Source of the DNA: Salvia splendens
Taxonomy: Eukaryota > Streptophyta > Magnoliopsida > Lamiales > Lamiaceae
Direction: 5' to 3'
Length of the DNA: 64,000 bases
NCBI RefSeq assembly: GCF_004379255.2
Contig: NC_056042.1
Span: forward strand, 16,229,901 to 16,293,900
Shown in pieces: positions 1 through 14,722 of the stretch; position 1 is the stretch's first letter; each line of letters begins with the position of its first letter. The notes under the pieces were generated by a model. That model had not been told where the DNA came from, ran no database searches, and saw nothing but the letters and a program-made list of their open reading frames with translations. The translations under genes were made by a program, and so were the position numbers.

Positions 1-1029
1 TGGAGTGAAAAGTACAGTGGAACCCATGAATAGTTAAGATATGAGACTTTTAAGAGACGGATAATAGACAGCGTTGCGGATAGCCTAAAGTTTGAGGTTG
101 ATAAGTCTTCTACCCCTTTTGGTGTTAATATGGCAGGTTCCTAGCTTCATTCTGGAGCATTGTGGCTGTCCAAGATCGAGAATGAGGGAGAGGGAGATTT
201 TTGCTCATGTCATCTATATTGGCTATTTCCCGAAGTATTAAAAGCAAGCCCAAACCTTTTATCTTTGTAAAAGAGTAGCTTGTTGTATATTTCTTTTTCT
301 AAGATTGTGCTTGTAGAGAATCTCTCCTTATGTAAGCATTACTATTGCATCTTCATTCTTGAAATATACTCCTTGATTTCCATTTTCTCCGCAAAGCCAT
401 TCTCCCAATTTTTTCTTTTGCATCCATTATATTATTTGCTTACTCTGCATTCTCCAAATCAAGTACTTATAATTTCAAAAGTCGGGATGATAACGAGAAT
501 TCTATGATTTGCACGGCTCCTAAAGAAAACCAATTATACTAAGTAAACTTGATTAATCTCGAAAGAAGGGAACGAAAATCCGGGCGTCACATTCTCTAGA
601 AATTATAAATGAAAATTGTAAAAGATTTTGATTATATTTTTTATTTGTATTTTGTATAAAAGTTTAACTATTAAATAAATTATTAAAATATCAAGTAACT
701 TGGCCTTTGTCTCTAAATAATTTTGATGGAATAATGAGTAAAAATAAATCAATAGCAATAATTTCTATTTATAATTTATGGGAGAAGATAAGTATGTATA
801 AATATTTGAATATTAATTAAAATTATTAATTTATTATTACTATTGTTGTGGATATTTATTAAAATAACCTTCTTAGTTTCAGTACCATTTAGCCACTCCA
901 ACCAAAATCCACTTCAAATAAGTTGAGTCGACACAATTAATTTAAAATAACCTTGTTACTACTGGTCCAACTGCTTCTAGAATCTCAGACGGTCCTATGT
1001 TTCGGGGTCAAATTTTTCCCTTGACTCCA
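1..1029. other. AT-rich non-coding DNA
   Basis: I see no convincing coding region. Short open frames here have no recognisable domain and lie in AT-rich sequence. No RNA gene or terminal repeat was found. Confidence 0.5.
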
Positions 1030-2560
1030 AATATTGTTATCCCTTCCGAAGGCGATACCTGCAAGAAAACCTTTCGAAGGCGATACCTGCACGAATAGAA
1101 TCCTGCTTGTATACGAAAAAACTCTACAATCCACTTTTAATCTGATTCAGTATTATTCGAGCAGTTTCTTACGAATAGAATCACCACTATTATTACATTG
1201 TGTTTGCTTGTGCATTTATAAGATGTTTTACAAACATTTAAATGCATAAGAAGCAAACAAAGCCTAAGTCTTTGTTTTAGTAGACCGGTTGTGGGCGTCG
1301 TCCACTTTAAGGTAACACGGTCAGTTCTAAACAAAGAAAATAAGAATTTCACAAACCAGATATGCTTAGACTACCTATTGTGAAAGGTTGCAATGTCAGC
1401 TCGCATATTTCTATGACATTGGTATTGTATAGCACTGAATGGATCTAACAACAAGACATGTCTTCATGCTATCTACCGGAAGACTATGTCTTGATAAACA
1501 ACTATTTCTTAATCAACAAACGTTAGCACTGAGCATACGTTATTGATTATGCATTACTTTGACTTATCAAATGGTGCGGGTTTTTCGCAACCCAATAATC
1601 GTGATATATTAGGTAGTGGTAATTAATATCTAGCGGTACTAGGATTGCTATTATGTTGAATTGCGCGCCTGGTGAGTTTGGTTTGATAATGTCCTCAAGA
1701 GGAGCTCGAACAATGTTTTATTATTCGGAAACTGGCTAGTTGGAATTTAATTATTCCATGAATAAAAAATAAGTGTTTCTTGCTAAGTCCTCTCTTGGAA
1801 TGAATAAGATGTTAACTAATTAAGTCCATAGCAGACTTCAATTAATTAATGGACATTTATATCTTAAGAGCGAGAAATAATCATTTAAACGAGGAAACCC
1901 GGATTACTTGTAATTTCGGATTTGGATTGGCAGTGCAATATTATTTCTGTAGTGGCTGCTAATAATATTCCAATATAAGCTTGTATTAAATCGTGGGCTC
2001 AATTTAATTAGTAATAAACTAATTTGGAGAGGCCATATCCAAAACCTTCCATAGATAGGAGAATAAAGGAGAATAAAAGAGAAAGAATTTAGATTTAATT
2101 CCTTTGAAAATCACACCCACTCCTAAATAGAGTTAGGGACGATTTTTTCTTATAATTCTCCTCCGTGAGTTTTTCAGCTCTCATCCGTGAGAAAGTTCTG
2201 TCTATTCGAGTCCTAGTATTTTGATAAGATCAGTCCACCCTGATATCGAGACACAGTTTGGGAACTAGTCAGAAGATCCGTGGTCTAGTATTGAAGATTA
2301 TCACGTGGAAAAGGTGCAAGCAATCGACGATTCTTTGGGGAATCAATTCGGTAACTCTAAACCGTAGGATTCATGTTTTAGGATTTACTTTCTTTAAGCA
2401 TGAATTATTTACGTTTTAGCATGCAATTATCTGTTTAACATGTGAATTGATTAATCACATAATCGGTCAAATAGATCCTTATTTGATTTATTTGTTTTGT
2501 ACATGTCTTCCGCTATGCAAGTGGCACCAAACCCCGACATAAATATTATAAAATAAAATG
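1030..2560. other. Possible retroelement LTR/leader remnant, non-coding
   Basis: Moderately GC-balanced non-coding stretch without a plausible gene. It opens with a short tandem duplication (CGAAGGCGATACCTGCA at about 1047 and again at about 1076). It ends near 2505-2540 with a segment resembling the 3' end of plant Copia LTRs (CATGTCTTCCGCTATGCAAG). I did not find a partner LTR, primer site or coding part, so the assignment is weak. Confidence 0.3.
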
Positions 2561-2681
2561 GAAGCCAAGTTTTTCGTAATTTGGTGATTTAGATGGGAGG
2601 GGAATATTATTTTTTAGTGGAACAAAAAAATATTCCATTGCATAATATATTAAATCATGAGTTAATCGATTTAATTAGATA

Positions 2682-3983
2682 TCTATCCTAATCTAAAGTG
2701 CAAGTTTGATGAAAAGTCCTTAATGCCCTTTTTGGAGGGAAAATGGAAAGATGAGTGTCTTCTATTTAAAAATAATTTTTTAAGGCAAAAACAGTTGGAC
2801 AAATAATAGCCCAATAAAATGCTAACTTCTTGAAGAAGTTTTAAAACACATTTAAATAGTGCACTACCATTAATTTTTTTTATAATTAAGTTATTAAATT
2901 TATATATTAATTAGACTTATATTTGAGTTAAATTGGAATTGTGTTAGAGAGTTTAGTTAGTCTTCCATTTATTTAGGTTAAAATTGAGATTTAATCATTT
3001 ATTGCAATACTTTTTCTCCGAATTAATTCACAAGCTAAACGACAACATATATATGTAATGCTTACAATTTCCATCCTATATTTACTCAATTAAAGTTTTT
3101 AGTTCTTATATTTTAATTCGCCTCTAATTAAACAATACTACTAAGTTTATAGATTAAACTAAGGAATAAGATGACATTATATATATTTAAAATTAAACCT
3201 AACTTATAAAGTTTGTATAACTTCTTAATATAAAGAGTAGTGTAAATTCTCACATTATTCAAAATAAACAAGATGCATAAAATATTATCGTTATTTTAAG
3301 TGATAGTAGTAATTTACTTTTTATACGTATATGTGGCGGGAAGTAAGAAATTTATTCTTTCCAATATAAAAAATTCATTTAGTATTTGGCAATGTATATC
3401 AAGTTATGCTATGGTCTGAAATTAAAAGAAAGAAATAAACAGTCAACTAAAATGTGATTATTGGATAATAAAAATTTTCTAACTTGACTTCTCAAAGAAG
3501 TTTTAAAATTATATGATTTAAATTATTCATATATTTAATGTGGATATGTTTAATATTCCATATATTTTTTTCAAATTATTTTTTTATAAATTAAGCTATT
3601 AAATTAATATATTAATTTGCCTTTTATTTGGATTAATGACTTTCATAGCACTTTCAATAAACATCTATACTCACACATATTTTCTTTATTTGTATATCTT
3701 ATTCTAGTTAATTCATACTCTTAGATCATTAGTCACACATCTTATTTTTGTCATTAATTTTATTATTTTTACTTCACTTAGATTATAAATTAAAATTGCA
3801 TAAATGTTTCATTCAATGGGGAGTAGTAAATTCTTCATTTTGAGTGAGACAAGATAAGTACATTTTTGTTTTTTTTTAAATCTCCATATTGCTTTCAATT
3901 CTTATTTTCCATATATTTATTATATTTTATATTCATTATTTGAAACTCTTATGTCCCGTGCATAGCTCGGGTGTTAATACTAG
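2682..3983 (+). mobile_element. Probable non-autonomous Helitron
   Basis: The left end begins TCTATCC directly after an A (2681). The right end has a GC-rich imperfect hairpin (CCCGTGCATAGCTCGGG, about 3955-3971) about 9 bases before a terminal CTAG (3980-3983), followed by T (3984). A 5' TC, a 3' hairpin plus CTRR, and insertion between A and T are the defining Helitron features. The 1.3 kb interior is AT-rich and encodes no Rep/helicase, so it would depend on a helper. Confidence 0.6.
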
Positions 3984-5500
3984 TTCATCTAATGGGTGAG
4001 TCCAACATCTAATTCACTCCATGGATCCCCACTCTAGCCCAAACCTAGTCCAAGCTTATAAATAGTGATGAGATGTGGAAACCCTAGTACACAAGACACA
4101 ACACACTCCTCCCACCTAACCCTAGCCGCCGTCAACAACGTTTTCTTTCTCCATCTTGCATTGGTTTTCGTGCCCTTGTCCTAGGGAGATTATGGTTCTT
4201 GGTTTTTGTTCTTGTTCTATCCTAATTCATAGGATTAGATCAAGACAATCTCGTGTTTTGTATTGGCTCTTCCTATATCTCATCAAACTATTATTGATTC
4301 TTCAAGATCTGTCTGCACTGATGAATAATCAAGGACGTGAGAATAGAGTGGAAGATTCGTGGTCAATAAATCAAGGATTACCGGGAGGTGCTGATAGCAA
4401 CATCAATCCTTCAATGGATAAAGGGTAACAATCAAATCCACATCAAATTGCATGTTGTATGTGTTTTGATGTGTTTTATCTATAGATCTAGAATATTTGC
4501 ATGAAATTGGAATCGAATACGTAATCACCTATATAGATTCGTAAGGAACTGTTTGTTTTCCGTGTCTTCCGCTGCGGTAATTAAAATGTCAAAACATAAT
4601 GTCAACACAGTATATTGAAATATCAATAAAATTATGTATGCTCGGGTTATCAACTTAAGAAAGTTAGCAATTGACCAAATAGAATAGCGTCCAACGTGTC
4701 GACGTTGGAACCGAAGATTTACCGTCTTCGAATGACGGAACTGATTGTGTATGCTCGGTTCCGGTGGACGTGGCATTCCCAATTGTTTGACGCGTCCAAC
4801 TCCTGAATTCGGGCGAGTCAAGAGATCCAATGAAAGCACAAAATTGATAAGGAAATTGCCCTTATCGGAGTTTTGATGACGAAATTTCGACGTGAATGGG
4901 GTGAAGTTGCATCGCGGGCTCAATGTTCCTCGATCGCTCGTGAGTTTTGAGCAGTTTCAACGAGAGATTGAAAGCAAAGATAAATAAAGTAGAACTTGAT
5001 ATTTCTTTAAATGAATAAGCTATGGCAAGTCTCTATTTATATTAGAGTTCCTAATGTTAGATTCGGCTCTCTTTTGTAATCCCATAAAGAATCAATAAAG
5101 AAAATTCGGAAAGAAGCTTATAGTCTATCATATTATAGTGAAAATAAATCAGAATAACATAGCTAGAAATATGGTTAAAACGTAATCCTGATAGCTTTCG
5201 AGTGCTCGACGAGGTCTCTGATTCTTCCTGCTGTACTTGGTCTCGGTTGCCTCCGATGTGGGCTGTGTATCCTGAATAGTGCACTCGTATGAGACGCCTA
5301 CGAAGAATGAAATTCCTTAAATTATATAACTAGAGAAAAATGCAATACTTTCAACTCCACATGTAAATGAAATGATAGTATTAATTAATAGAAAGACGGC
5401 TCCAAACTCCGCAGTCGCACCGCCGCTGTGGAATATGACCTCTAATTTCACAATAATTGACTCCTGCAATAAATAAACACTTATTCCAAGTATACAGAAA
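3984..5500. other. Non-coding DNA with LTR-like tail
   Basis: No gene supported. Around 4080-4580 the sequence resembles a retroelement leader or LTR end; the segment near 4555-4580 (GTGTCTTCCGCTGCGG) is typical of plant Copia LTR 3' ends. No usable ORF and no clear partner LTR. The stretch just before 5500 would hold the ISPF promoter, but no motif stands out. Confidence 0.35.
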
Positions 5501-5514
5501 ATAAATGATTTTAA

Positions 5515-5624
5515 TATTTCCAGTCCCTCCCTCCCTCCTTCCTTCCCAACATAATTTAATATCAGAGCTTACTCAGATATTTCCATTTCCATTTCCATTT
5601 CCATTCCTACCAGAATTCTTCGAT
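5515..5624 (+). promoter_or_regulatory. Putative ISPF 5' leader with pyrimidine-rich simple repeats
   Basis: Just upstream of the ISPF start are a CCCTCC/CTTCC tract (about 5523-5545) and a tandem CATTTC run (about 5582-5606). CT-rich leaders are common in plant nuclear genes. I infer that this is transcribed leader. No TATA position can be fixed by eye. Confidence 0.4.
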
Positions 5625-7507
<1,883 letters not shown>

Positions 7508-8049
7508 TGATACATATATGTTTGGCTTATAATTTAAACACATAAAATGTATTGATTGTGTTTACATCTGTAGCTTCTCAGAATAAAGTCTGTAGTTTTT
7601 GCAACTGATGGACATAGGCAATCAAATTGTTTAAAAGTATTAAAGATTATAAGATTGTGTTAGTTTCTTTTTTATACTTGTGGACTATTTCTTTTACAGG
7701 TAGTTTTTATCGAAATTATTCTAACATCAGATTAAATACCCAGAATCTGAAAATTGAAAATAGCTTTGGATTTTGGTCCCATTCTATGGAAACTAGCAGC
7801 CGGCATGCTCATACAATGGAATAAATGAACACCGAAAATGAAAAACAGCAACTGTTGAATTTAATATTAGTACTACTATATTTTAAAGGTACAATAATTT
7901 TGAATCATTATTTATGGATTCATGGTTCAATCAAGTGACTAAATAGTGTTTTGATTTTCGTTTATTGAAACAAGACCTTGATTTGGAGAAGAATAAATAC
8001 GGATGCGTGATTAATTTGACAAAATACTCGAGTTTTCTTGAAATATTAT

Positions 8050-8268
8050 ACACCATCCGTCCCAACTAAGTAAAGACAAAACTTTTAAGCACGAGATTAA
8101 TAAATTATGTTGAAAAGTAGAAAAGATAAGGAGATAGTAAGGTAGGTGATGTAATAAAGTAAGATTGATTAGATATTTTATTTTTTATCAAAAAGGGAAA
8201 TGATTGAACTTAATTGGGACATTCCAAAAAAGAATACGACTCAACTTAGTTGGGACGTTGGGAGTACT
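8050..8268. mobile_element. MITE, Stowaway-like termini
   Basis: Begins near CATCCGTCCCAACTAAG and ends with its inverted match CTTAGTTGGGACGTTGGGAG. The interior is AT-rich and non-coding. The size and the CCGTCCCA terminal core fit Stowaway-type (mariner-related) MITEs. Confidence 0.55.
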
Positions 8269-8286
8269 TGACATTCATATTATATA

Positions 8287-8527
8287 CTCCCTCCGTTCCA
8301 CAGTAATAGAGACATTTCATTTTGAGCACTCGTTTTGGAAAAATGATAATAAATAGTTAAAGTAGAGAAATAGTAAAGTAAGTAAGATAGAGAATACGGT
8401 AGATAATACTCTTCTCTACACTATTCTCTATCTTACTTTACTCTTTCTCTACTTTAACCATTTATTATCATTTTTTCAATACGAGTGCTCAAAATGAAAT
8501 GCTTTTATTATTGTGGAATGGAGAGAG
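8287..8527. mobile_element. Stowaway-type hairpin MITE (241 bp) with TA duplication
   Basis: Almost the whole element is one inverted repeat: CTCCCTCCGTTCCACAGTAA at the left pairs with the TTATTGTGGAATGGAGAGAG region at the right, and the pairing continues through TTTCATTTTGAGCACTCG to the centre. It is flanked by TA (8285-8286 and 8528-8529), the Stowaway/mariner target site. Non-coding. Confidence 0.85.
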
Positions 8528-8575
8528 TACTATGTTATGTTTATGTGTATCATGAATTAGTATATAGTATATGGT

Positions 8576-8862
8576 TTGTGTTAAAATGACAACACCTCTT
8601 AAAGTGACGCCATACCATCATTCCTAGCCAATCATTTGTACACGTGGACGAATAATCAGCTGCCAAGTGGCAATCATAGAAAACGCTCAAGGGAAATTTT
8701 CTCGGGCTTCAATATCCAATATGCTAGACTGCAATTTTTGCCTGTCTGCAATATCCAATACGCTAGAATGCAATCTATTGATTGCAGTGTAGCATTTATA
8801 ATATTGCAGGATACTTGATGTTACAGTGTCACTTTAAAAGGTGTTGTCATTTTAACGCACCC
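8576..8862. mobile_element. TIR element of unassigned superfamily (about 290 bp)
   Basis: The left end GTTAAAATGACAACACC (8580 on) is the inverted match of GGTGTTGTCATTTTAAC at the right end (8840-8856), and the similarity extends over about 30 bp. The interior has two direct copies of a CAATATCCAATA-GCTAGA-TGCAAT motif (about 8710-8735 and 8751-8775). No ORF of note. Confidence 0.6.
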
Positions 8863-9096
8863 TGTTAGTATGTACTATAAATTTCTTCAATTTTTTAGAT
8901 AACTTTCTAAAATTCAATGAGTAGATTTTAGTTTCTTAAATGAAATAAAACTTTTAGAACTTTTCCATTTTAATTTTGTAAATATTGTAAATGAATTATG
9001 TACCCATAAATTAATTTTTGAAGTATATGATACTATTATAGTTTTGCCAAATAATATTATATATATAGTTGAAGGAAGTGTGGTTCGGTTGGAAAC

Positions 9097-9353
9097 TACT
9101 CCCCCGTCCCAGCTAAGATGACACATTTTTAGTCGATACATGATTTTAGGAGTTGTTGGTTGATGTGGTTAATTGGAGATGAAAGAGTACGTGTAAGTAT
9201 TAAATGGAGACAGAAAGAAAGTTGAATATTCAATTGTTGGAAGAAGCGAAAATGGTTGAGTGTACTAATTGGAGAGAAAAAAAAAAACAAAAAATAAAAA
9301 TGCGTCATCTTGACTGTGACAAAATAAAGAGAGCATCTTAATTGGGACAGACA
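9097..9353. mobile_element. MITE, Stowaway-like
   Basis: Left end ACTCCCCCGTCCCAGCTAAGATG. The right end carries GCATCTTAATTGGGACAG, an inverted partner. About 250 bp, AT-rich, non-coding. Termini are partly degraded, so borders are approximate. Confidence 0.5.
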
Positions 9354-9928
9354 TAATAGAATTCTAAAATGGGAATTTCAGTTGAAAACACAAATCATCA
9401 ATTAGTGGCACACACTATCAATTGCCAACCGATATATTTGTGCTGTGGATAATTCTGAAATGATCCATCTTCTTCCATGATAATAAAGGATGACTAATGA
9501 ACGAGTGTAACTGTTGAGCTGAATCTACAGACGCTCAAATGTCGCTCAGCATATCATTTCCCTGTATAGAAGAAAAATGTTTTGCTGAGCGCTCAATTTG
9601 AGCGCCAGTGTGAGCGACAAAACACATTCTCTCTCTCTTTTCTCCTTCTGCATGCAGATCTAATTCGACATAACATTTGTTGCAGTTCCCTCTCCATAAA
9701 TTTTTTCTCTATTAGCAAGTTCAGAAATGTGATGCTGCTTCTAGATATAGAGGTAACCTCTTTTGTTTCACTTCCAATGTGCAACACTTCCTTTTTATCA
9801 CACACCTTTTTTCTAATCTTGAACGATGAGTTGCAAAACCATTAGAGGAAATCAACAGCTTCTCAGCACGTGAAAAGGACTTGATTTGGAGAATGTGCAA
9901 GCGGGTGAGAGATAGGTAAATAAGTACC
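9354..9928. other. Intergenic DNA, no gene seen
   Basis: Two overlapping open frames on opposite strands (about 9582-9845) have no domain or codon pattern suggesting a gene. I see no RNA gene or element border. Confidence 0.4.
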
Positions 9929-10334
9929 TCCGTTCACATTAAAGATGACTCACTTTCCTTTTTAGTTTGTCCCAACTAAGATGGTTCATTACTAAAAATG
10001 AACACATATAATCTCTACTTCATTCTCTCTCTTACTTAATTCTTTCCATTTAACATACGAAATAAAGTTGCGTCCGCGAATAGGAGTCACGAGTTTTAAG
10101 AAATGTTAAGAAAAATGGATAGAGGAAAGTAGAATAAAGGTCCACTTGTATAGATTAACTTTAAATGATATGCGAGTAGAATAAGTTAGTAGACGATGAA
10201 ACCTCTTTATAATTTATAGTAATTATGAAACGAAATTTTTATTCGCGGACGGACCAAAATGAAAAATGAGACTCCTATTTACAGACAGAGGGAATATGAC
10301 CCAAGGAAATGAGTTATTTTTCTTGGGATGGAGT
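9929..10334. mobile_element. MITE with a second MITE nested inside
   Basis: The outer ends are ACCTCCGTTCACATTAAAGATG and, inverted, the segment ending TTCTTGGGATGGAGTA. Inside (about 10069-10294) a second element has its own termini: GTCCGCGAATAGGAGTCACGAG at the left and ATTCGCGGACGGACC...GAGACTCCTATTTACAGAC at the right. A related fragment of the inner element lies at about 10650-10700. Confidence 0.5.
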
Positions 10335-10649
10335 AATTTTTTGCTGCCATTTATTATGTCTCCAATTTTTAATTATCTTGAAATAATCATGTTTAATTAA
10401 TAATATGCCATCAGATGGTCGATAATGGCTAGAAGAATTCGAAGACGAAATCCAGAAGAAGAGTCAAACTCATTCTCAGCCCGCAAATAGTAATGCAATT
10501 TGCCAGTAAAACTACCATATACGTACAATCCAATGTTCTCTGAAAATATAACTTTTGTGATAATTCAAATCTATGTATATGATGTCATATAAAAATGAAA
10601 TCTTGAAATGCAATATTATTCACCAATATTATTCAACTAAAACTCGTGC

Positions 10650-10702
10650 CCGAGAGAAATGAGACTCCTATTCTCGGACACCTTTATTCGCGGACGACCT
10701 CT
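10650..10702. mobile_element. Fragment related to the 10069-10294 MITE
   Basis: Contains GAGACTCCTATTCTCGGACA and ATTCGCGGACGACC, both close to the inner MITE termini upstream. Only the terminal part is present. Confidence 0.45.
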
Positions 10703-10916
10703 ACCTATCATTATACTCGCAATGTTTGATTGTGTGAATATCATAAAAAAATAAAATAACAAAATATTAAATATCATTAATTTCAAAATATTTTTTATAA
10801 AAAAAATAACATATTAAAATTCAAGTAGCCCTTCTTTCGTTAATCACGATTCGCGACAATTGATTTCTACGGGTATCCATATCTTGAAAACATGTCAAGA
10901 TTCTTTCATTAGAAAC

Positions 10917-12276
10917 AGTGGCGAAGATGGACCTTTCACTCTATATCAGCAACTATCGTCCAATCATTCATCTCCCATCCTATTCCATCGATCAGTTGAC
11001 AAATTTCATATCAAAAAATACTCTTTCAACAGATGCAGTTGCCACGGGTAAGAGTAATACCAATTCAATCAAGCGATAAACTAATGGCAAAATTATATTT
11101 TTCTTAGTTTCTACCCTCTTCTGAGCTAGGCCACCCAAATCTTCAATACCAATCAATCGATCATCTTTTCTCTTCACCCCAACAAATAGTTCAAGTTCTT
11201 CAAGCAACATTGTACATTCATTCAATGAGAAATCTTTTGGATAAAGACTAGCAAAATGAGCAAGCTTATCAGCATCAAAAGCGGCAAGGTCATTTTTAAA
11301 TCAAGACATGCCATACAACGGAGCAAGTCTGGATGACTCACAAAAATGATTTTCCATCTCTTGCATAAGTAAGTCAATGACCTATTTGTACAAGAAAAAT
11401 TAAGTAGGAGTATAAAATAAATCTAATGTAATAAATTAATAAGATATAACATTTTATCAAATTACCGGAAAAATATTTCAACGCGGTAATGACGGTAGTT
11501 AGTGATGTTTGTAACATTCCTCATGCAAATCCGTTTTGGAGCAGCATCATCCATTTTAGTGACCGCAATGTCATTTCTCCCACAAAATTATTCACTTGTT
11601 GCAAGAAAGTATCACATCCAACTTCTCGTAATGATCTCAAGCTTTCTTTAGCATTCTCAATCAAGCATTTAAAATATCTTGATCTCTTTCTTGCAAGGCA
11701 CCAGACAGTGGTTGAATCATCCCTAACATTATTTTCCATCAAGATCATAAGGAATACAAATTCATATATGTCTCTATTTTTTGTAAAACACCTACCACTT
11801 TCCCCCTTGTTGCGATCTCAGTTCCATCAATAAGTACGTTTCAAGCACCTCTGTTACCGAAGGCCACATATTTTCAAGACGAATTATAGAGACATAACGA
11901 GATCCCCACCGAGTATCACCCGGTCTCTTCAAAGAAGTTTCTTGATTTTTTCCTTTACCTGTTATAATTTTCATGTTCTCCATCATTTGAACAAGTTTAT
12001 CATGTTCATTTTGTCGAAGTTGATTGGCCCTTTTGCAAGAAGATCCACATAATGTAACAATTAAGCCATGATAACTAAAAAAATCACAAACATATTGATT
12101 TGTCTGAGACAGCGCTACACAAACCAATTGAAGCCGGTGGACAAAACAATGGACATACCAAGCATATAAATTTTCCTTTAAAATTAATGCTTTCAATCCA
12201 TTGAATTCACCTCTCATGTTTGATACTCCATCGTATCCTTGGCCTCTCACTTTTGACAAAGATAATTCAAACATAG
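10917..12276 (-). pseudogene. hAT-family transposase, truncated and frameshifted
   Basis: Reads right to left. The 11792-12274 piece has the RNase-H-like catalytic region with GQGYDGVSNMRGEF, then FVHRLQLVCVAL and GDTRWGSRY, typical of zinc-finger hAT transposases of plants. The 11521-11748 piece continues the helical domain. The 10992-11225 piece ends in the hAT dimerisation domain (LPVATASVERVFFDMKFV). The frame changes between pieces, so it is dead. The N-terminal half, including the BED/TTF zinc finger, is missing because the coding region stops exactly at the LTR of the Athila element at 12277. CAGTGGCGAAGATGG at 10917 could be the transposon's terminal repeat. Confidence 0.85.
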
Positions 12277-13749
12277 TGAAAGGACCTAGGTGCGTAGGTG
12301 TCGTTCAAGCAAAGGATATATCCTACTGATCAGGATAGGGATCCTAACTAACCTAGACCTTGGTTTCAAGATTCCTCAACCCACTTCTACGATCAGTATA
12401 GTGGTGGTAAGGGTCGAATCCCACAGAGATGGTGGCGTTCTTAAAACTACCGCAGGTGACATTGGAAGATTTGGTTAGCTACCACGCTTGGGTTGATGTT
12501 TCTACCTAGGCTGGAACTTAAAAGGAGGTGTTCTACTGGTCAGACGGTAAGGAAAACATTTGGAATGTACTGTGTACGTGGAATGGGGAGACAATTTGTA
12601 ACAGAAAATATTTGGAAGGTACGTGTTTCTATTTTGGGCTAAACAGAATATTCAGAGTGTAGTGGAAGTTTGATGACTAGGCTGACAGGGCTTAACTAAA
12701 AGTGAAGGACAAAAGCAAAAGCATCTCGAAAAGTAAGTGGTCCCCTCCAATTGAAATAGACATCATCTTCTTCAACAAACACTTCCAAAATTCAGATAAC
12801 AATTCCGAGATTCAACCACGGAAAACTCAGATTAACAAACTCACAAAACACAGATCCAAACTAAGAAATCAAATCTGAAATCAAACACTGAAACTGGACT
12901 TCTGCATACTGGTCAACATGAAAGAACGATTCAGAAATTAAAACTAAGCTTTGCATGCAACGATCTACTTTCCGATCAAACAGTACTTGTTTATCTATCC
13001 TAAAGAAATTTGTTACGTAAACGGAATTGAGAGATTCAGCACTTTAAACACCGAGAAACTTTAGATCTAAGCTAACTAGGCAAGGGAATAAAGAAACACC
13101 ACAATAAACGAAACGGAAATCAACTTCATAGCATAAACACGTTCGGATCTTCAACAAAGTACTTCAAAAGCAGAAAATATCCAAAGGCAAACAAGATCCA
13201 ACGTAAGGAAAGCGAGAAATTTAAAACTACGAAAGCAATGTAAAAGTGTTTTGCCACTCCGGGCGATGAGACTCTAAACTACGATCTTGCTGGCTGGAAT
13301 GGACGATGACTGGAATTCTGGGAACATCTGAACGTCAAGTGATCATGGCTACGGCGAGGCAAGAAGCGGGACACGGCTGAAAGACTGAAACTACCGAGAG
13401 AACTTTCTACCTAAAGATGGTGGTGAATGAGTGAAATCTCACTCCAATTTGGCTTCCTTTTATAGGGAGGCTACCCTTGATTTTAGGGTAAATCCTCGTT
13501 GCAATTTGACTTCTTTGCCCTTAATTGTGGGTAATCCGTCCCAGCTATCCGTCTTCTCCATCTCAAGCCGTTTTAGCACGAATACTGATCAGTATGAGAT
13601 CATGCTGGCGCCTCCTTCACCTGAACATTCCGAAACTTCCCTACTGGCTAGAATGCTTAACCTGCACACTTTAAACAACTGTTTTGCAAATATAATCAAT
13701 TAAGCACATCATACTGACCCGTAACCAAGGCCTAGAATACGACTTATCA
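12277..13749 (-). repeat. 3' LTR of the Athila-type element
   Basis: Same termini as 25363-26853, with scattered substitutions and small indels between them. It contains CTGATCAG or CTGGTCAG at 12326, 12536 and 13585. Its outer border cuts into the hAT transposase. Confidence 0.9.
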
Positions 13750-14687
13750 AACTGCTCACACTTACCACAGGCTTGTCCTCAAGCGTGAAGAACAAACAAA
13801 GAAAAGAATAAGTCGAATTCTAGCCTGGTTACTCCCCTGACCGACTCTACCTAACTTAGACTCTAAACTATGACGCAAAGAAAAACACAAACAAACACAG
13901 AGAAACATAAACACATAAAAGACTGAAAACACATAGATCGGGCTATATTTTCAACCATCCCTCCCCTCTGGATCAGGTGCAATCCGGCCTTAGACAGCCT
14001 TGAACTTCTGCCACCCCCTTTTCTCTTCCAGTCAGTATATCTGTTTGTCAAGATCGCCCACACTCTGGCCCAACACTAGGTTCGCTCAGTCACTCATACC
14101 TCACCAGGAATGTTAGGACTGCATTCTCTCATTATGCTCACCACAATTGCTTCGGACTTAGATTCCACGAGCGGCTACTGAAGGACTTATAGGCTTGTAA
14201 CGGGGTTGTTGGCTTGTAATGTTTTCGGTGGATGTTCCTAAGGCTCTAAGGTTCAAAATTTCTATTTTTATTTATGCGGGGGGGAACTGTGTATGTTAGG
14301 CTTCTGATCAGTTGCTTTCTTTAGTTGGCGCTTCTGGCTTTGATCTCCACTGGTCAGTAGCATCTTGTGGCTTCGCCACCCTTATTCCTTCATTCATCTC
14401 TTTTTTGTGGTCAAATCTTTCTGACCATTTTCTTCATTTTCTCGGTTCCCTTTTTTTTTTTTTTTTCGTTCCTTCGTGGCTTCGCCACCCTTATTCCTTC
14501 TTCTCTTTTTTGGACTGGGAATGACTCCCTGGTCGATTTTCTTCTAACTTTTTCGCCCAGCTGGTTTCTGCTTTTCCGCACTTCTTCCTGGCCAGTAAGC
14601 TCCATTGTTTCATGCCTTACACAGTCCCAGTCGGCTGGGGTGTTTATCTGGGTATATAAAAGGTTAAGAAGAAAGGGTTCTAAAGGC

Positions 14688-14722
<35 letters not shown>

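Noticed and set aside
5505..5624. Upstream in-frame ATG for ISPF at 5505
   Set aside because: It would add 40 residues of a simple-repeat translation (PFPFPFPFL) before a normal plastid leader; 5625 fits family length.
14312..14720. Plus-strand ORFs rich in Phe and Ser
   Set aside because: They run through T-rich low-complexity sequence in the 3' non-coding part of the minus-strand Athila element.
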